From Acidobacteriota bacterium (GTDB lineage Bacteria; Acidobacteriota; Terriglobia; Bryobacterales; Bryobacteraceae), in NCBI GenBank assembly GCA_018268935.1, contig JAFDVS010000096.1, positions 1 to 55,499 on the forward strand: a DNA stretch of 55,499 nt, written 5' to 3'. Positions 42,889 to 51,427 of the stretch are shown one piece after another (positions within the stretch are counted from its first letter, which is position 1; every line of letters begins with the position of its first letter). The position numbers were made by a program, and so were the translations under genes. Under the pieces are notes generated by a model, which made no database searches, had not been told where the DNA came from, and saw only the letters and a program-made list of their open reading frames with translations.

Positions 42889-44277
42889 TCAAGCCAGAAT
42901 AGCTTCGATCGGGCCCGCCGATTCTTCGATCATATGCATCGGGCGGCCATTCACCACCACGCTCATCTTGCGGTAATCCAGACCCATCTGCTTGAGCACG
43001 GTGGCCTGGAGATCGGTGACGTAATGGCGGTTCTCAACAGCCTTATGGCCGATTTCATCGGTGGCGCCGAGAACCAGTCCGCCCTTCACGCCGCCGCCCG
43101 CTACCCAGCAGGTAAACCCGTGCGGGTTGTGATCGCGGCCGACGTTGTTCTGCGAGTACGGAGTGCGTCCGAACTCGGTGGCCCAAACCACCATCGTGCT
43201 GTCGAGCATTCCGCGTTGCTTCAGATCGCGGATCAATCCGGCGATGGGCTGATCCGTTTGCCGGCAGAGCGGGCCATGGTCGCCCACATCGTCGTGGGCA
43301 TCCCATTTGCCGTTCCCCATCCCGCCGCCGTGACAAACCTGGATGAACCGTACCCCGCGCTCGGCCAGCCGCCGCGCCAGCAGCATCTGCCTTCCGAAAT
43401 CGTCGGTGTGCGGCTCGTTCAATCCGTACAGCTTCCGCACGTGCTCCGGCTCTTTGGAGAAGTCAACAAGCTCCGGACCCGCCACTTGCAGCGTTCCGGC
43501 GAGCTCATAGCTGCGCACGCGGGCCGCCACTTCGGCATCGAAGGCGTGCTGTGAGTGAAACTCCTGGTTCAACCGGTACAGCGCTTCCATCTGCTTCTCG
43601 CGTTCGGCGCGCGTCACTCCGGCAGGCAGTTTCAAGTTGTCGAGCGGTGTGTTTCCGGCCTGGAACTGCGTGGCCGATTCCTGTCCTCCCAAATAGCCCC
43701 CGCCTGCCTGTGCCGGAGCCGAGGGGCGTCCCATGTTGACGAAGGTGGGAAGATTGCGATTGGCCGATCCCAGTGCGTAGCCGACCCAACTGCCGATCGA
43801 GGGGAAGTCGAACACGCGATTGCGGCGGCCGGTAGTCATTTCCCAGACCGCGGGAAAATGGCCCACTTCGTGGCAATACATCGATCGCACCATGGCAATG
43901 TCATCGATGACTCCGCCGATGTGCGGATACCATTCGCACACCGGCGTGCCCGATTTTCCATATCGCGTCCACACGCGGGGGCAATGCAAAACGGGCCGCA
44001 ATTGCGGCTTGCCATTGTTGGAATTCACCGTCTCCAACATCTTGCCCGCGTATTTGTTGTCCTTCGGATCGAAGGTGTCCATGGCGCTGACGCCGCCGCA
44101 CATGAAAAGGAAGATGACCGATTTCACCCGGGGCGTGAAATGCGGCTTGCCGCCCGGACGCAGGTACTCTTCTTCTGCTCCCCACAGGCAGTGGAGCGCA
44201 GCGCCTCCCACGCCAAAGCTCATCTTGCGCAGGAATGCGCGGCGACCTCCGTCCCAAATGGAATAGCGCTGGTTCAT
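42889..44277 (-). CDS. DUF1501 family protein (twin-arginine leader)
   Basis: The 462-residue protein has a Tat-type leader (GGRRAFLRKMSFGVGGAAL) and the DUF1501 signature segments: VKSVIFLFMCGGVSAMDTFD, HCPRVW, VWATEFGRTPYSQNNVGRDH and NPHGFTCWVAGGGVKGG. The family is a sulfatase/phosphatase-superfamily relative, common in Planctomycetes and Solibacter with DUF1549/DUF1553 partners, and its function is not established. The start overlaps the stop of that partner by 4 nt (44274-44277), so the pair is translated together. Confidence 0.92.
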   Translation of the reverse strand: MNQRYSIWDGGRRAFLRKMSFGVGGAALHCLWGAEEEYLRPGGKPHFTPRVKSVIFLFMCGGVSAMDTFDPKDNKYAGKMLETVNSNNGKPQLRPVLHCPRVWTRYGKSGTPVCEWYPHIGGVIDDIAMVRSMYCHEVGHFPAVWEMTTGRRNRVFDFPSIGSWVGYALGSANRNLPTFVNMGRPSAPAQAGGGYLGGQESATQFQAGNTPLDNLKLPAGVTRAEREKQMEALYRLNQEFHSQHAFDAEVAARVRSYELAGTLQVAGPELVDFSKEPEHVRKLYGLNEPHTDDFGRQMLLARRLAERGVRFIQVCHGGGMGNGKWDAHDDVGDHGPLCRQTDQPIAGLIRDLKQRGMLDSTMVVWATEFGRTPYSQNNVGRDHNPHGFTCWVAGGGVKGGLVLGATDEIGHKAVENRHYVTDLQATVLKQMGLDYRKMSVVVNGRPMHMIEESAGPIEAILA

Positions 44278-46367
44278 GGCAGAAAAACAAACTCGCTCAG
44301 ATTGAGAAGCATCCAGGAGAACCCTTCGAGTTGCGCCGCGTCACCGTTGTTCAGGTACGACAGCGCGTGGTCCCGTTCGCGTGCCGACGGGGCGCGCCCC
44401 AGCGCCAGTTTGTAACCGTATTCCACCTTGGCCGGCGGCGAAGCGCCCGCTTCCGTCTCCAGTCGTTTCGCCAGGTTCTTTGCGGCCGTCTGCGCCAAGT
44501 CTCCGTTCAGCAGGAACAGCACTTGCGGTGCGGAGATGCTGCGTTCCCGCCGGGCGCAGGTCACATGGCCATCCTCTGCGTCGAACAATCGCAGGTAGGC
44601 AGGCATCATGATCATCGAACTGTCGGTGCCGCGTCCCATGTAGATGCCTCTCCGGTTGGAGCGTGTATCGAAGTTGCCCGTGCGTGGCGCGCTCATCACG
44701 CGGCGCTCAAAGATATCCTCGGCGCGGAATGAGCGTCCGCCAATGGCCGGATCCAGCGTGCCCGCGGCTTGCAGGATGGAGTCACGGATCGCTTCTGCTT
44801 CCAGGCGGCGAACGGGGAACTTCCACAGCAAACGGTTTTCCGGGTCGATGGCGCGATTCGCCTCCGCCACCTGCGGAGTGACGATGGAGCTTTGTTGATA
44901 CAGCTCCGACATCACGATCAGCCGGTGCATCGCTTTCATGCTGTAGCCGCGCGCCACAAACTCCGATGCCAGCCAATCGAGCAACTCGGGATTCGCAGGC
45001 AATTGCCCCGTGTGTCCGAAATCGCTTGGTGTAGGCACCAGGCCTTCACCGAAATGCCACTGCCACATTCGATTGACCGCAACTCTCGCGAATAGCGGGT
45101 TTGCGGGCCTGGTGAGCCATTCGAGGAATGCCAGCCTGCGATCGCCCTGGAATGCGATATCTTTCGGCGCAAAGGGAAACCCCGGCTGCACTTCGTCGCT
45201 CTTGCGGCTCCTGTCGCCACCCAGGTAGATGTGGCTTTTCTGTGCCGCGCGCCCGGAATCGGCACGCACAGTCCAGAAGGAAGGAAGCACCGGCGGATCG
45301 CGCCGCAACTCGGTCAGCCCTTTGCGTATCCCCTCGTAGCGCGCCGTTTCTTCCGCCGTCATCACGTCGCGAAACTTGCGCGCATCGGGAGTCACCACGG
45401 TTTCGTAATCGGTGACGATCTTTTTCTCCGCCGCTGTGCGCGCCGCCGGATCTTTGCGAAAGATGGCCGCCACCTCGGGAGGCAGGAAGGTCATCCGTTC
45501 TTCGAAGATCTGTTTCTCATAGGGCTTCGTGATGACGTCCATGCGGGCCTGAATCGCGTCCTGATCGGCCTTCCACTTCGCCAGCACTTCCGGATGGCGC
45601 AGAATCTGTTCCGCGCTCGCCAGCAGCCGCTTCTCCGGCACCAGCGGATCAAATAACGCCTTCATCGCGTAGTAATCCCGCTGCGTGATGGGATCGTACA
45701 TGTGGTTGTGACATTTCGCGCAGCCGGTTGTCATCCCCAGAAACGCCGTGGAAACCGTTTCCACCGCGGTAAATGCGATGTCCTCGTTCTTGTCCGCAGC
45801 CGAATGCGCGGCGCGGGATAGAAAGCCGGTGGCGAATACATCTTCGGGATTGGCCGACAAGTCTCCGGCGATTTGAGCGCGGACAAACTGGTCGTAGCGA
45901 GTGTCGCGATTCAGCGCCTGAATCACCCAGTCGCGCCAGTGATGGATTCCCTGTTCGGCAAGCATGTTGCCGTCAACATCCGCGTAACCCAATACGTCAA
46001 GCCAGTGGCGTGCATAGCGCACGCCGTGCTGCGGGTCATTGAGCAGCCGGTCCACCACCTTGGCATAGGCATCGGGCGAAGTATCGGAAAGGAATGCGTC
46101 GACTTCGGCAGGTGTCGGCGGCAAGCCCGTCAGATCGAGATGCACCCGCCGCAACAGCATCGCCTTGCTCGCCGGACCGGCTTTTTGCAGACCCTTTTCG
46201 CGATGCCGGCGGCCTGCCAGCGCGTCGATGGCAGCGCTTCCTTTTTCCGGCAAATCCGGACGCACAACCTCACTGAGCGACCACAACCCGGGTTGCTTTT
46301 TTGCATCCTGCCCCAATGCCAGTGCCGTGAGCAGAAAAATGAGGCCGAAAATCCGTTTGCGATTCAT
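44274..46367 (-). CDS. DUF1549/DUF1553 exported protein
   Basis: The 697-residue protein has a signal peptide (MNRKRIFGLIFLLTALALGQ). The DUF1549 domain (about 40-250) contains LRRVHLDLTGLPPTPAEVDAF and a lone heme-type CAKCH in TTGCAKCHNHMYDPI. The DUF1553 domain follows (about 385-680; FARVAVNRMWQWHFG, VMSELYQQSS). No separate N-terminal cytochrome domain is present. Partner of the DUF1501 gene; the pair may act on extracellular polysaccharide or sulfated compounds, but this is unproven. A promoter is visible at 46392-46420. The ATG at 46367 begins the leader. Confidence 0.9.
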   Translation of the reverse strand: MNRKRIFGLIFLLTALALGQDAKKQPGLWSLSEVVRPDLPEKGSAAIDALAGRRHREKGLQKAGPASKAMLLRRVHLDLTGLPPTPAEVDAFLSDTSPDAYAKVVDRLLNDPQHGVRYARHWLDVLGYADVDGNMLAEQGIHHWRDWVIQALNRDTRYDQFVRAQIAGDLSANPEDVFATGFLSRAAHSAADKNEDIAFTAVETVSTAFLGMTTGCAKCHNHMYDPITQRDYYAMKALFDPLVPEKRLLASAEQILRHPEVLAKWKADQDAIQARMDVITKPYEKQIFEERMTFLPPEVAAIFRKDPAARTAAEKKIVTDYETVVTPDARKFRDVMTAEETARYEGIRKGLTELRRDPPVLPSFWTVRADSGRAAQKSHIYLGGDRSRKSDEVQPGFPFAPKDIAFQGDRRLAFLEWLTRPANPLFARVAVNRMWQWHFGEGLVPTPSDFGHTGQLPANPELLDWLASEFVARGYSMKAMHRLIVMSELYQQSSIVTPQVAEANRAIDPENRLLWKFPVRRLEAEAIRDSILQAAGTLDPAIGGRSFRAEDIFERRVMSAPRTGNFDTRSNRRGIYMGRGTDSSMIMMPAYLRLFDAEDGHVTCARRERSISAPQVLFLLNGDLAQTAAKNLAKRLETEAGASPPAKVEYGYKLALGRAPSARERDHALSYLNNGDAAQLEGFSWMLLNLSEFVFLP

Positions 46368-46391
46368 TGTCCCAGGGAGAAATGCATGATG

Positions 46392-46420
46392 ATCATATCT
46401 CATACACAGCCGGCGCTCAA
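46392..46420 (-). promoter_or_regulatory. Promoter of the DUF1549/DUF1501 operon
   Basis: On the minus strand TTGAGC (46420-46415), a 17-nt spacer and TATGAT (46397-46392) match a sigma-70 promoter and predict a leader of about 18 nt. Confidence 0.5.
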
Positions 46421-46443
46421 CGCCGCTTCCGTTGCCAGGGCCG

Positions 46444-46472
46444 TTGACGTCCGCGGTTGCGGCAGATAGACT
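46444..46472 (+). promoter_or_regulatory. Promoter of the second Oar-like receptor
   Basis: TTGACG (46444-46449), a 17-nt spacer and TAGACT (46467-46472) match a sigma-70 promoter and predict a leader of about 17 nt before the ATG at 46496. Confidence 0.5.
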
Positions 46473-46495
46473 TCCTCTACCCTGGGACCCTCACA

Positions 46496-49400
46496 ATGAT
46501 TCAACAAATAGTAGCCCTTTCCCTGTTGATTGGCTGCTCGCTGTTCGGGCAAACCGATCGCGCAACCATCACCGGCACCGTTACCGATCCAACGGGCGCT
46601 GCCGTGCAAGATGCCCGCATCAGCGTGGTCGATGTGGCCACGAACATCAAAACCGAAACCAAGACCTCCGCGGATGGAATTTATACCGTCCCTTACCTTG
46701 TTCTGGGCACCTATCGCGTTTCCGCCGAAATGGCGGGCTTCAAGCGCACTGTGACCACCAACCTCGTCTTGAATAGCGGCGCCACGGTCCGCGCGGATCT
46801 GGTTCTGGAGATCGGCGCAGTCACTGAGGCGGTGGAGATCAAAGCAGCCGCGCCGCAACTGCGGCAGGATTCGGCCGAAGTCTCGCAGCAGGTCTCTTCC
46901 GACACCATTCTGCAACTTCCTTTAGGACAGACGAACGCCGGCCGTAACATCCTTTCCTTCGCCTTCCTCACGCCCGGAGCGAATGGGGACACCTTCGATA
47001 ACTTCAAGGTTGGCGGAGGCTCGTCGAATGGCGTCGAGTACGTAATCGACGGATTGGGCGCATCGAACAACACCCGTAATCTGAACCTGGAGGGGCCGGG
47101 CCCGGACAGCATCGCCGAGTTCAAAGTGATCACGAATTCCTTTGATGCCGAGTATGGACACACCACCGGGGCACTCATCACGTTCGTCACCAAGAGCGGG
47201 ACCAATGCGCTGCACGGCAATTTCTTCCACTTCCTTCGCAACAACGAACTGGATGCGCGCGGATCCATTCTTGCCGCGCCGACCGTGAACCGGCAGAACG
47301 ATTTCGGGGCAACCATTGGCGGCCCCGTGTCGATCCCGAAACTGTATCGCGGCCGTGATCGCACCTTCTTCTTTGCCGGCTTTGAGGGGTTTACTTTCCG
47401 CGGCGGACCTCCGAGTTCTTTTCAGACGTTGCCCACGGCGGCCATGCAGCAGGGCAATTTCTCCGGCTACCTGAACGCCCAGAATGCCCTCATCCCCATC
47501 TACGATCCGCAGACGACGCGCACGGTGGGAACCACGCTGGTGCGCGATCCCTTCGCCGGGAATACGATTCCGCAGAATCGCATCAGCAGCGTCGCTAAAA
47601 ACCTGGTGAAGGTTTTTCCGCAGATGACGTTCCCTGACCGCCTGGTGAACAACATTCTTTCCTCCGGCACGGTGGTGAGAAATATCTACCAGAGCAACGG
47701 CCGCATCGATCACTCCATCACCGCCAACGACAAAATCGGCGGATCCTTCAGCCAGCGCTACCGCCGCACCGATCCCACCAAATTGAATGGCCCGCTGCCC
47801 TATCCGTTGTCTTCGCAGTTTACCGGCGACAATCAGAACACCTATTTCTTCCGCGTCGTCTACGACAGGATCTGGCGTCCGAACGTCGTCTCGCAGATTC
47901 GTGTCGGATACAACCGCAACCACCTGTTCGAACGCGCTATTACTCACGGCGAGGATTGGTCGGGCCGGTTGGGAATTCCGAACCTCGCCAAAGTCAATTT
48001 CCCCATCTTCACCTTCTCCGAGTATCCGCAGTTAGGGGCCGAGAAGGACTACCACAAGTTTGAAGATACGAAGCAAGTGGCGGCCAGTCTCAACTGGGTG
48101 ACGGGGAAACACTCCTTCAAATTCGGCGTCGACTACCGCGACAAGAAGATGTACGCGCGTTTGTTCAACGACATCGTCGGCACCTTCGCCTTCCGGCCTA
48201 CGGAAACCGGCAGCCCTACGCTCGGTGGCGGGAATTCCTTCGCCAGCCTGATGCTCGGCCTCGTCGACAACGGACTGTTCCGTCCCCCACCTTACTCGGT
48301 GACCGGATACAGCACGCCCTACGGCGCGGCATTCATCCAGGACAGTTGGAAGGTCTCGAGAAAACTCACCGTGAATCTGGGCCTGCGCTGGGAAGTCAGC
48401 GCTCCCATGACCGAAACCTATGGGCGCATGTCTTTCATCGATCTGGAGCGGCCCAACCCGGGTGCGGGAAACCGGCCGGGCGCGCTGGTGTTCTACGGCA
48501 AAGGCGACGGGCAGGTGGGCACCAATCAGATCTGGAATACCAGTTGGAATCAGTTTGGACCGCGCATCGGAATTGCCTATTCGGTCACCAACAAGATGGT
48601 GATTCGCGCCGGCTACGGGATGTTCTTTGAGCCAAACAACGTCAACGGGCTTTCCAACATTTCGGCCAACGGATTCTTCGGCACGGCGCAGTATGTGAGC
48701 CAGGACAACGGCCTAACCCCATCCTTCAACCTGGATGGCGGCTTCCCGCAGAACTACCTTCGCGCTCCTTCCATCAATCCGGCTTTCATCAACGGCTTGA
48801 GCGGAAGTACGCGCTTCGCCTCCGACGGCGCGCCGGGCTACGTCAACCAGTGGAACATCGGAATTCAGCATCAATTCGGAAACAGCTTCATGCTGGATGC
48901 GACCTACGCCGGTTCGGGCGCGGCGAAGACGCTCTCCGGTTATCACGCCTACAATCAGGTGCCGGCGAAATACCTGTCCCTAGGCCCCGTCCTGCAGCAG
49001 AGCATTACTTCCGATGCCGCGCGGAATGCCGGAATCGGGCTTCCTTACGCTGGTTTCACCGGAACGGTGGCGCAAGCGCTGCGGCCATTCCCGCAGTATC
49101 AGGGCGTCGGGCAGTTCTATGAGAAGGATGGGCACACGACTTATCACTCCCTGCAGATCAAGGCCGAGAAGCGCTACTCGGCCGGCCTCACTCTGCTCGG
49201 CGCATTTACCTGGTCAAAGAACCTGGTGAATGCCGATTACCCGCTCAGCGGCGGCAACTCCCTGTTCGGTTTGGCTGCGCCGCAGGACAACGCCGACTAT
49301 CGCACGGTAAAATCATTCTCCCCCAACGATATTCCCCGCCGGCTGGTGGTGAGCTACATCTATGAACTGCCCTTCGGGCAGGGAAAGCGCTTCTCCTTCA

Positions 49401-49885
49401 GCGGCCCGTTGAACCTGGTTTTCGGTGGCTGGCAACTGGCCGGCATTTACAGCTATCAGACCGCCGTGCCGTTGGGATTTTCCACCAATCTGGCGAATCC
49501 TCTGCTGGGTGGGCCCATCCGGCCGAACGTGGGGAACGGTGTGGCGTTCCGGGCAACCACGGCAGGCGACAAATTCGATCCGTTCAAAGACAACTACATC
49601 AGCCCGGGGTTCATGCGATTGCCTGCTGCGTTCACACTCGGCGATGCGGCGCTGCGCTACAACTTCCGCGGCTTTGCTCCCTACAACGAGGACATGACGC
49701 TCTCCAAGAGCTTCCGCATCAAGGAGCGCTTCAATTGCCAACTGCGCTGGGAGGCGTTCAACGCACTCAATCGAGTGGTGTGGGGCGCGCCGGCCACCAA
49801 CGTCAGCGCGGCGAACTTCGGCAGAATCGCGGGGCAGGGAAATTCCGCCCGCCTCATGCAGGTGGGGGTGAAGATCACCTACTGA
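46496..49885 (+). CDS. Oar-like TonB-dependent receptor with CRD domain
   Basis: The 1129-residue outer-membrane protein has a leader (MIQQIVALSLLIGCSLFGQ), a CRD domain at about 20-100 (ADGIYTVPYLVLGTYRVSAE), and a plug containing VTEAVEIKAAAPQLRQDSAE and a GGGSSNGVEYVIDG motif. A beta barrel follows and ends RLMQVGVKITY. It is the second such receptor here and is only distantly similar to the one at 17928-21536. It is divergent from the DUF1549/DUF1501 operon, with back-to-back promoters in a 128-bp gap, which suggests joint use of one substrate. No TonB energy genes are nearby. Confidence 0.91.
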   Translation: MIQQIVALSLLIGCSLFGQTDRATITGTVTDPTGAAVQDARISVVDVATNIKTETKTSADGIYTVPYLVLGTYRVSAEMAGFKRTVTTNLVLNSGATVRADLVLEIGAVTEAVEIKAAAPQLRQDSAEVSQQVSSDTILQLPLGQTNAGRNILSFAFLTPGANGDTFDNFKVGGGSSNGVEYVIDGLGASNNTRNLNLEGPGPDSIAEFKVITNSFDAEYGHTTGALITFVTKSGTNALHGNFFHFLRNNELDARGSILAAPTVNRQNDFGATIGGPVSIPKLYRGRDRTFFFAGFEGFTFRGGPPSSFQTLPTAAMQQGNFSGYLNAQNALIPIYDPQTTRTVGTTLVRDPFAGNTIPQNRISSVAKNLVKVFPQMTFPDRLVNNILSSGTVVRNIYQSNGRIDHSITANDKIGGSFSQRYRRTDPTKLNGPLPYPLSSQFTGDNQNTYFFRVVYDRIWRPNVVSQIRVGYNRNHLFERAITHGEDWSGRLGIPNLAKVNFPIFTFSEYPQLGAEKDYHKFEDTKQVAASLNWVTGKHSFKFGVDYRDKKMYARLFNDIVGTFAFRPTETGSPTLGGGNSFASLMLGLVDNGLFRPPPYSVTGYSTPYGAAFIQDSWKVSRKLTVNLGLRWEVSAPMTETYGRMSFIDLERPNPGAGNRPGALVFYGKGDGQVGTNQIWNTSWNQFGPRIGIAYSVTNKMVIRAGYGMFFEPNNVNGLSNISANGFFGTAQYVSQDNGLTPSFNLDGGFPQNYLRAPSINPAFINGLSGSTRFASDGAPGYVNQWNIGIQHQFGNSFMLDATYAGSGAAKTLSGYHAYNQVPAKYLSLGPVLQQSITSDAARNAGIGLPYAGFTGTVAQALRPFPQYQGVGQFYEKDGHTTYHSLQIKAEKRYSAGLTLLGAFTWSKNLVNADYPLSGGNSLFGLAAPQDNADYRTVKSFSPNDIPRRLVVSYIYELPFGQGKRFSFSGPLNLVFGGWQLAGIYSYQTAVPLGFSTNLANPLLGGPIRPNVGNGVAFRATTAGDKFDPFKDNYISPGFMRLPAAFTLGDAALRYNFRGFAPYNEDMTLSKSFRIKERFNCQLRWEAFNALNRVVWGAPATNVSAANFGRIAGQGNSARLMQVGVKITY

Positions 49886-49888
49886 CGC

Positions 49889-51403
49889 TTACTGCATCCC
49901 CATCAACGCGGCCATCGTCTCGATGCCGTCCCACAGATTCTGGATGCGCAGATTCTCGTTGTGCGCATGCTGATTGTTATCGTGATTGGCAATGGGCACA
50001 ATCACCACCGGCGTCTTCATGATCTCGGCAATCGGCGCAATCGGCAGGCTCCCGCCGAGCGTCGGCATGAGAATCACTTCGCCCCGGGCCGATTTCACGG
50101 CGTCCACTACCTTCTTCGAAACCGGCAGATCCATCGGCGCGCGCACGGCGTTGTAGCCGCCATCGCGCCCCGTGATGCGGCAAATCTTGGCATGCTGCGC
50201 CCTTGTGGCGTCGTCTGGCTCGCTGTTGACGATGTGATAGCCCTGCTTGCGGATGTGGTCGATCACTTTGTCTATCGTGCGGCGGTGATCCATTCCCTTC
50301 ACCAGCCGCAGGCCGATGGACGCCGTCGCGTTTGCTGGAATCACATTGCGCGACTGTGCGCCGACATTGGCCGAAGCGACCCCCTGGATATTCAGCGCCG
50401 GTAGATTGATCAGTTCCTCCAACCTTCGGCCCGCGCCTTCCGCTCTGCCCAGCCCCATTTCCTTCTTCAAATCCGCTTCGAGATTCGGCACCGCGGCCAG
50501 TGCCTGCTTCTCCGCATCGCTGAGCGGCTCCACATCGTCATAGAAGCCCGGGATGAGCACCTTGCCGTCATCGTCACGCATCGAAGCAAGCAGCCGCGCC
50601 AGCATCATGGCCGGATTCGGCGCCCAATTCCCATAGTGCCCGCTGTGCAACTCCTTCTTCGGCCCGTAGAGCGTGATCTGCATCCCCGCCGAGCCGCGCA
50701 CTCCAAACACCACCTGCTGCTTGCGCGTCTGATGCACCGGCCCGTCGCAGAACACCCACACATCGCCGGCGAGCCTTCCCTGTATGCCTCGGATGAACGA
50801 ACCGAGATGCGGCGAACCTGCTTCTTCCTCGCCATCGAACACGAATTTCAGATTGGAGCGCAATGGCACATTCGCCGCGCGAATGCCATCCAAAGCAGCC
50901 ATCATGGCCACAATCGGCGCTTTGTCGTCGCTTGCCGAACGAGCGTAAATCCGCCATTCGGGCTGGAATTTCTCCGCCGGCAACGGGATGATCTTGCCGC
51001 CTGCTTCCAGCATTCCATCGCGCAGCACGGGTTCGAAAGGTTTCGATCCCGTCCACTGCGACGGATCCACCGGCTGCCCGTCGTAGTGCGCATAGAAGAC
51101 GACGGTCTGTGTCGCGCCCGGCGTTGCCACTTCGCCGAAAATCAGCGGCGGCGCACCATCCAGTTGGATCAGCTCCGTGCGGATGCGGCGCTGCTCCATC
51201 ATCTTGCGGATGGCCTCGGCGTTGTTTTTCATCGCATCCAGATTACTTGCCACATTCGGCATCGAGAGCAATTGAAAAAACTGATCGATGATAGGCCGTT
51301 CATTCGTCATGCGCCAGATGCGCGCGGCCTGCACAGCGACGTTGCCCTGATCCGAAAAAGCGAGTATATTCGCGACTACAAATAGTAAGAGGACCCTCGT
51401 CAT
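49889..51403 (-). CDS. Exported M20 family dipeptidase-like peptidase
   Basis: The 504-residue enzyme has a signal peptide (MTRVLLLFVVANILAFS) and M20 motifs in order: FYAHYDGQPVD, RSASDDKAP, FDGEEEAGS, FCDGPVH, and the last His in QHAHNENLR. The dimerisation domain has LHSGHYGNWAPNP. The domain spacing resembles CPG70/dipeptidase-type M20 enzymes. The start at 51403 is 24 bp from the divergent TPR gene; a -10-like TAGAGT lies 9 nt upstream. It is one of three exported peptidases of this broad superfamily here. Confidence 0.92.
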   Translation of the reverse strand: MTRVLLLFVVANILAFSDQGNVAVQAARIWRMTNERPIIDQFFQLLSMPNVASNLDAMKNNAEAIRKMMEQRRIRTELIQLDGAPPLIFGEVATPGATQTVVFYAHYDGQPVDPSQWTGSKPFEPVLRDGMLEAGGKIIPLPAEKFQPEWRIYARSASDDKAPIVAMMAALDGIRAANVPLRSNLKFVFDGEEEAGSPHLGSFIRGIQGRLAGDVWVFCDGPVHQTRKQQVVFGVRGSAGMQITLYGPKKELHSGHYGNWAPNPAMMLARLLASMRDDDGKVLIPGFYDDVEPLSDAEKQALAAVPNLEADLKKEMGLGRAEGAGRRLEELINLPALNIQGVASANVGAQSRNVIPANATASIGLRLVKGMDHRRTIDKVIDHIRKQGYHIVNSEPDDATRAQHAKICRITGRDGGYNAVRAPMDLPVSKKVVDAVKSARGEVILMPTLGGSLPIAPIAEIMKTPVVIVPIANHDNNQHAHNENLRIQNLWDGIETMAALMGMQ

Positions 51404-51427
51404 TTGGAACCTACTCTAGGAGATACC
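51404..51427. promoter_or_regulatory. Shared bidirectional -10 element in a 24-bp divergent gap
   Basis: Plus strand: TACTCT (51412-51417), 10 nt, ATG at 51428. Minus strand: TAGAGT (51418-51413), 9 nt, ATG at 51403. The hexamers overlap by five bases. The plus 10-nt gap also contains AGGAG, a possible Shine-Dalgarno that would lie upstream of a leaderless start. If that site is used, the plus transcript starts further upstream, inside the divergent gene. Confidence 0.45.

Noticed and set aside
44274..46367. Cytochrome c function because of a CxxCH
   Set aside because: The single CAKCH is part of the DUF1549 domain itself and no separate cytochrome domain is present.
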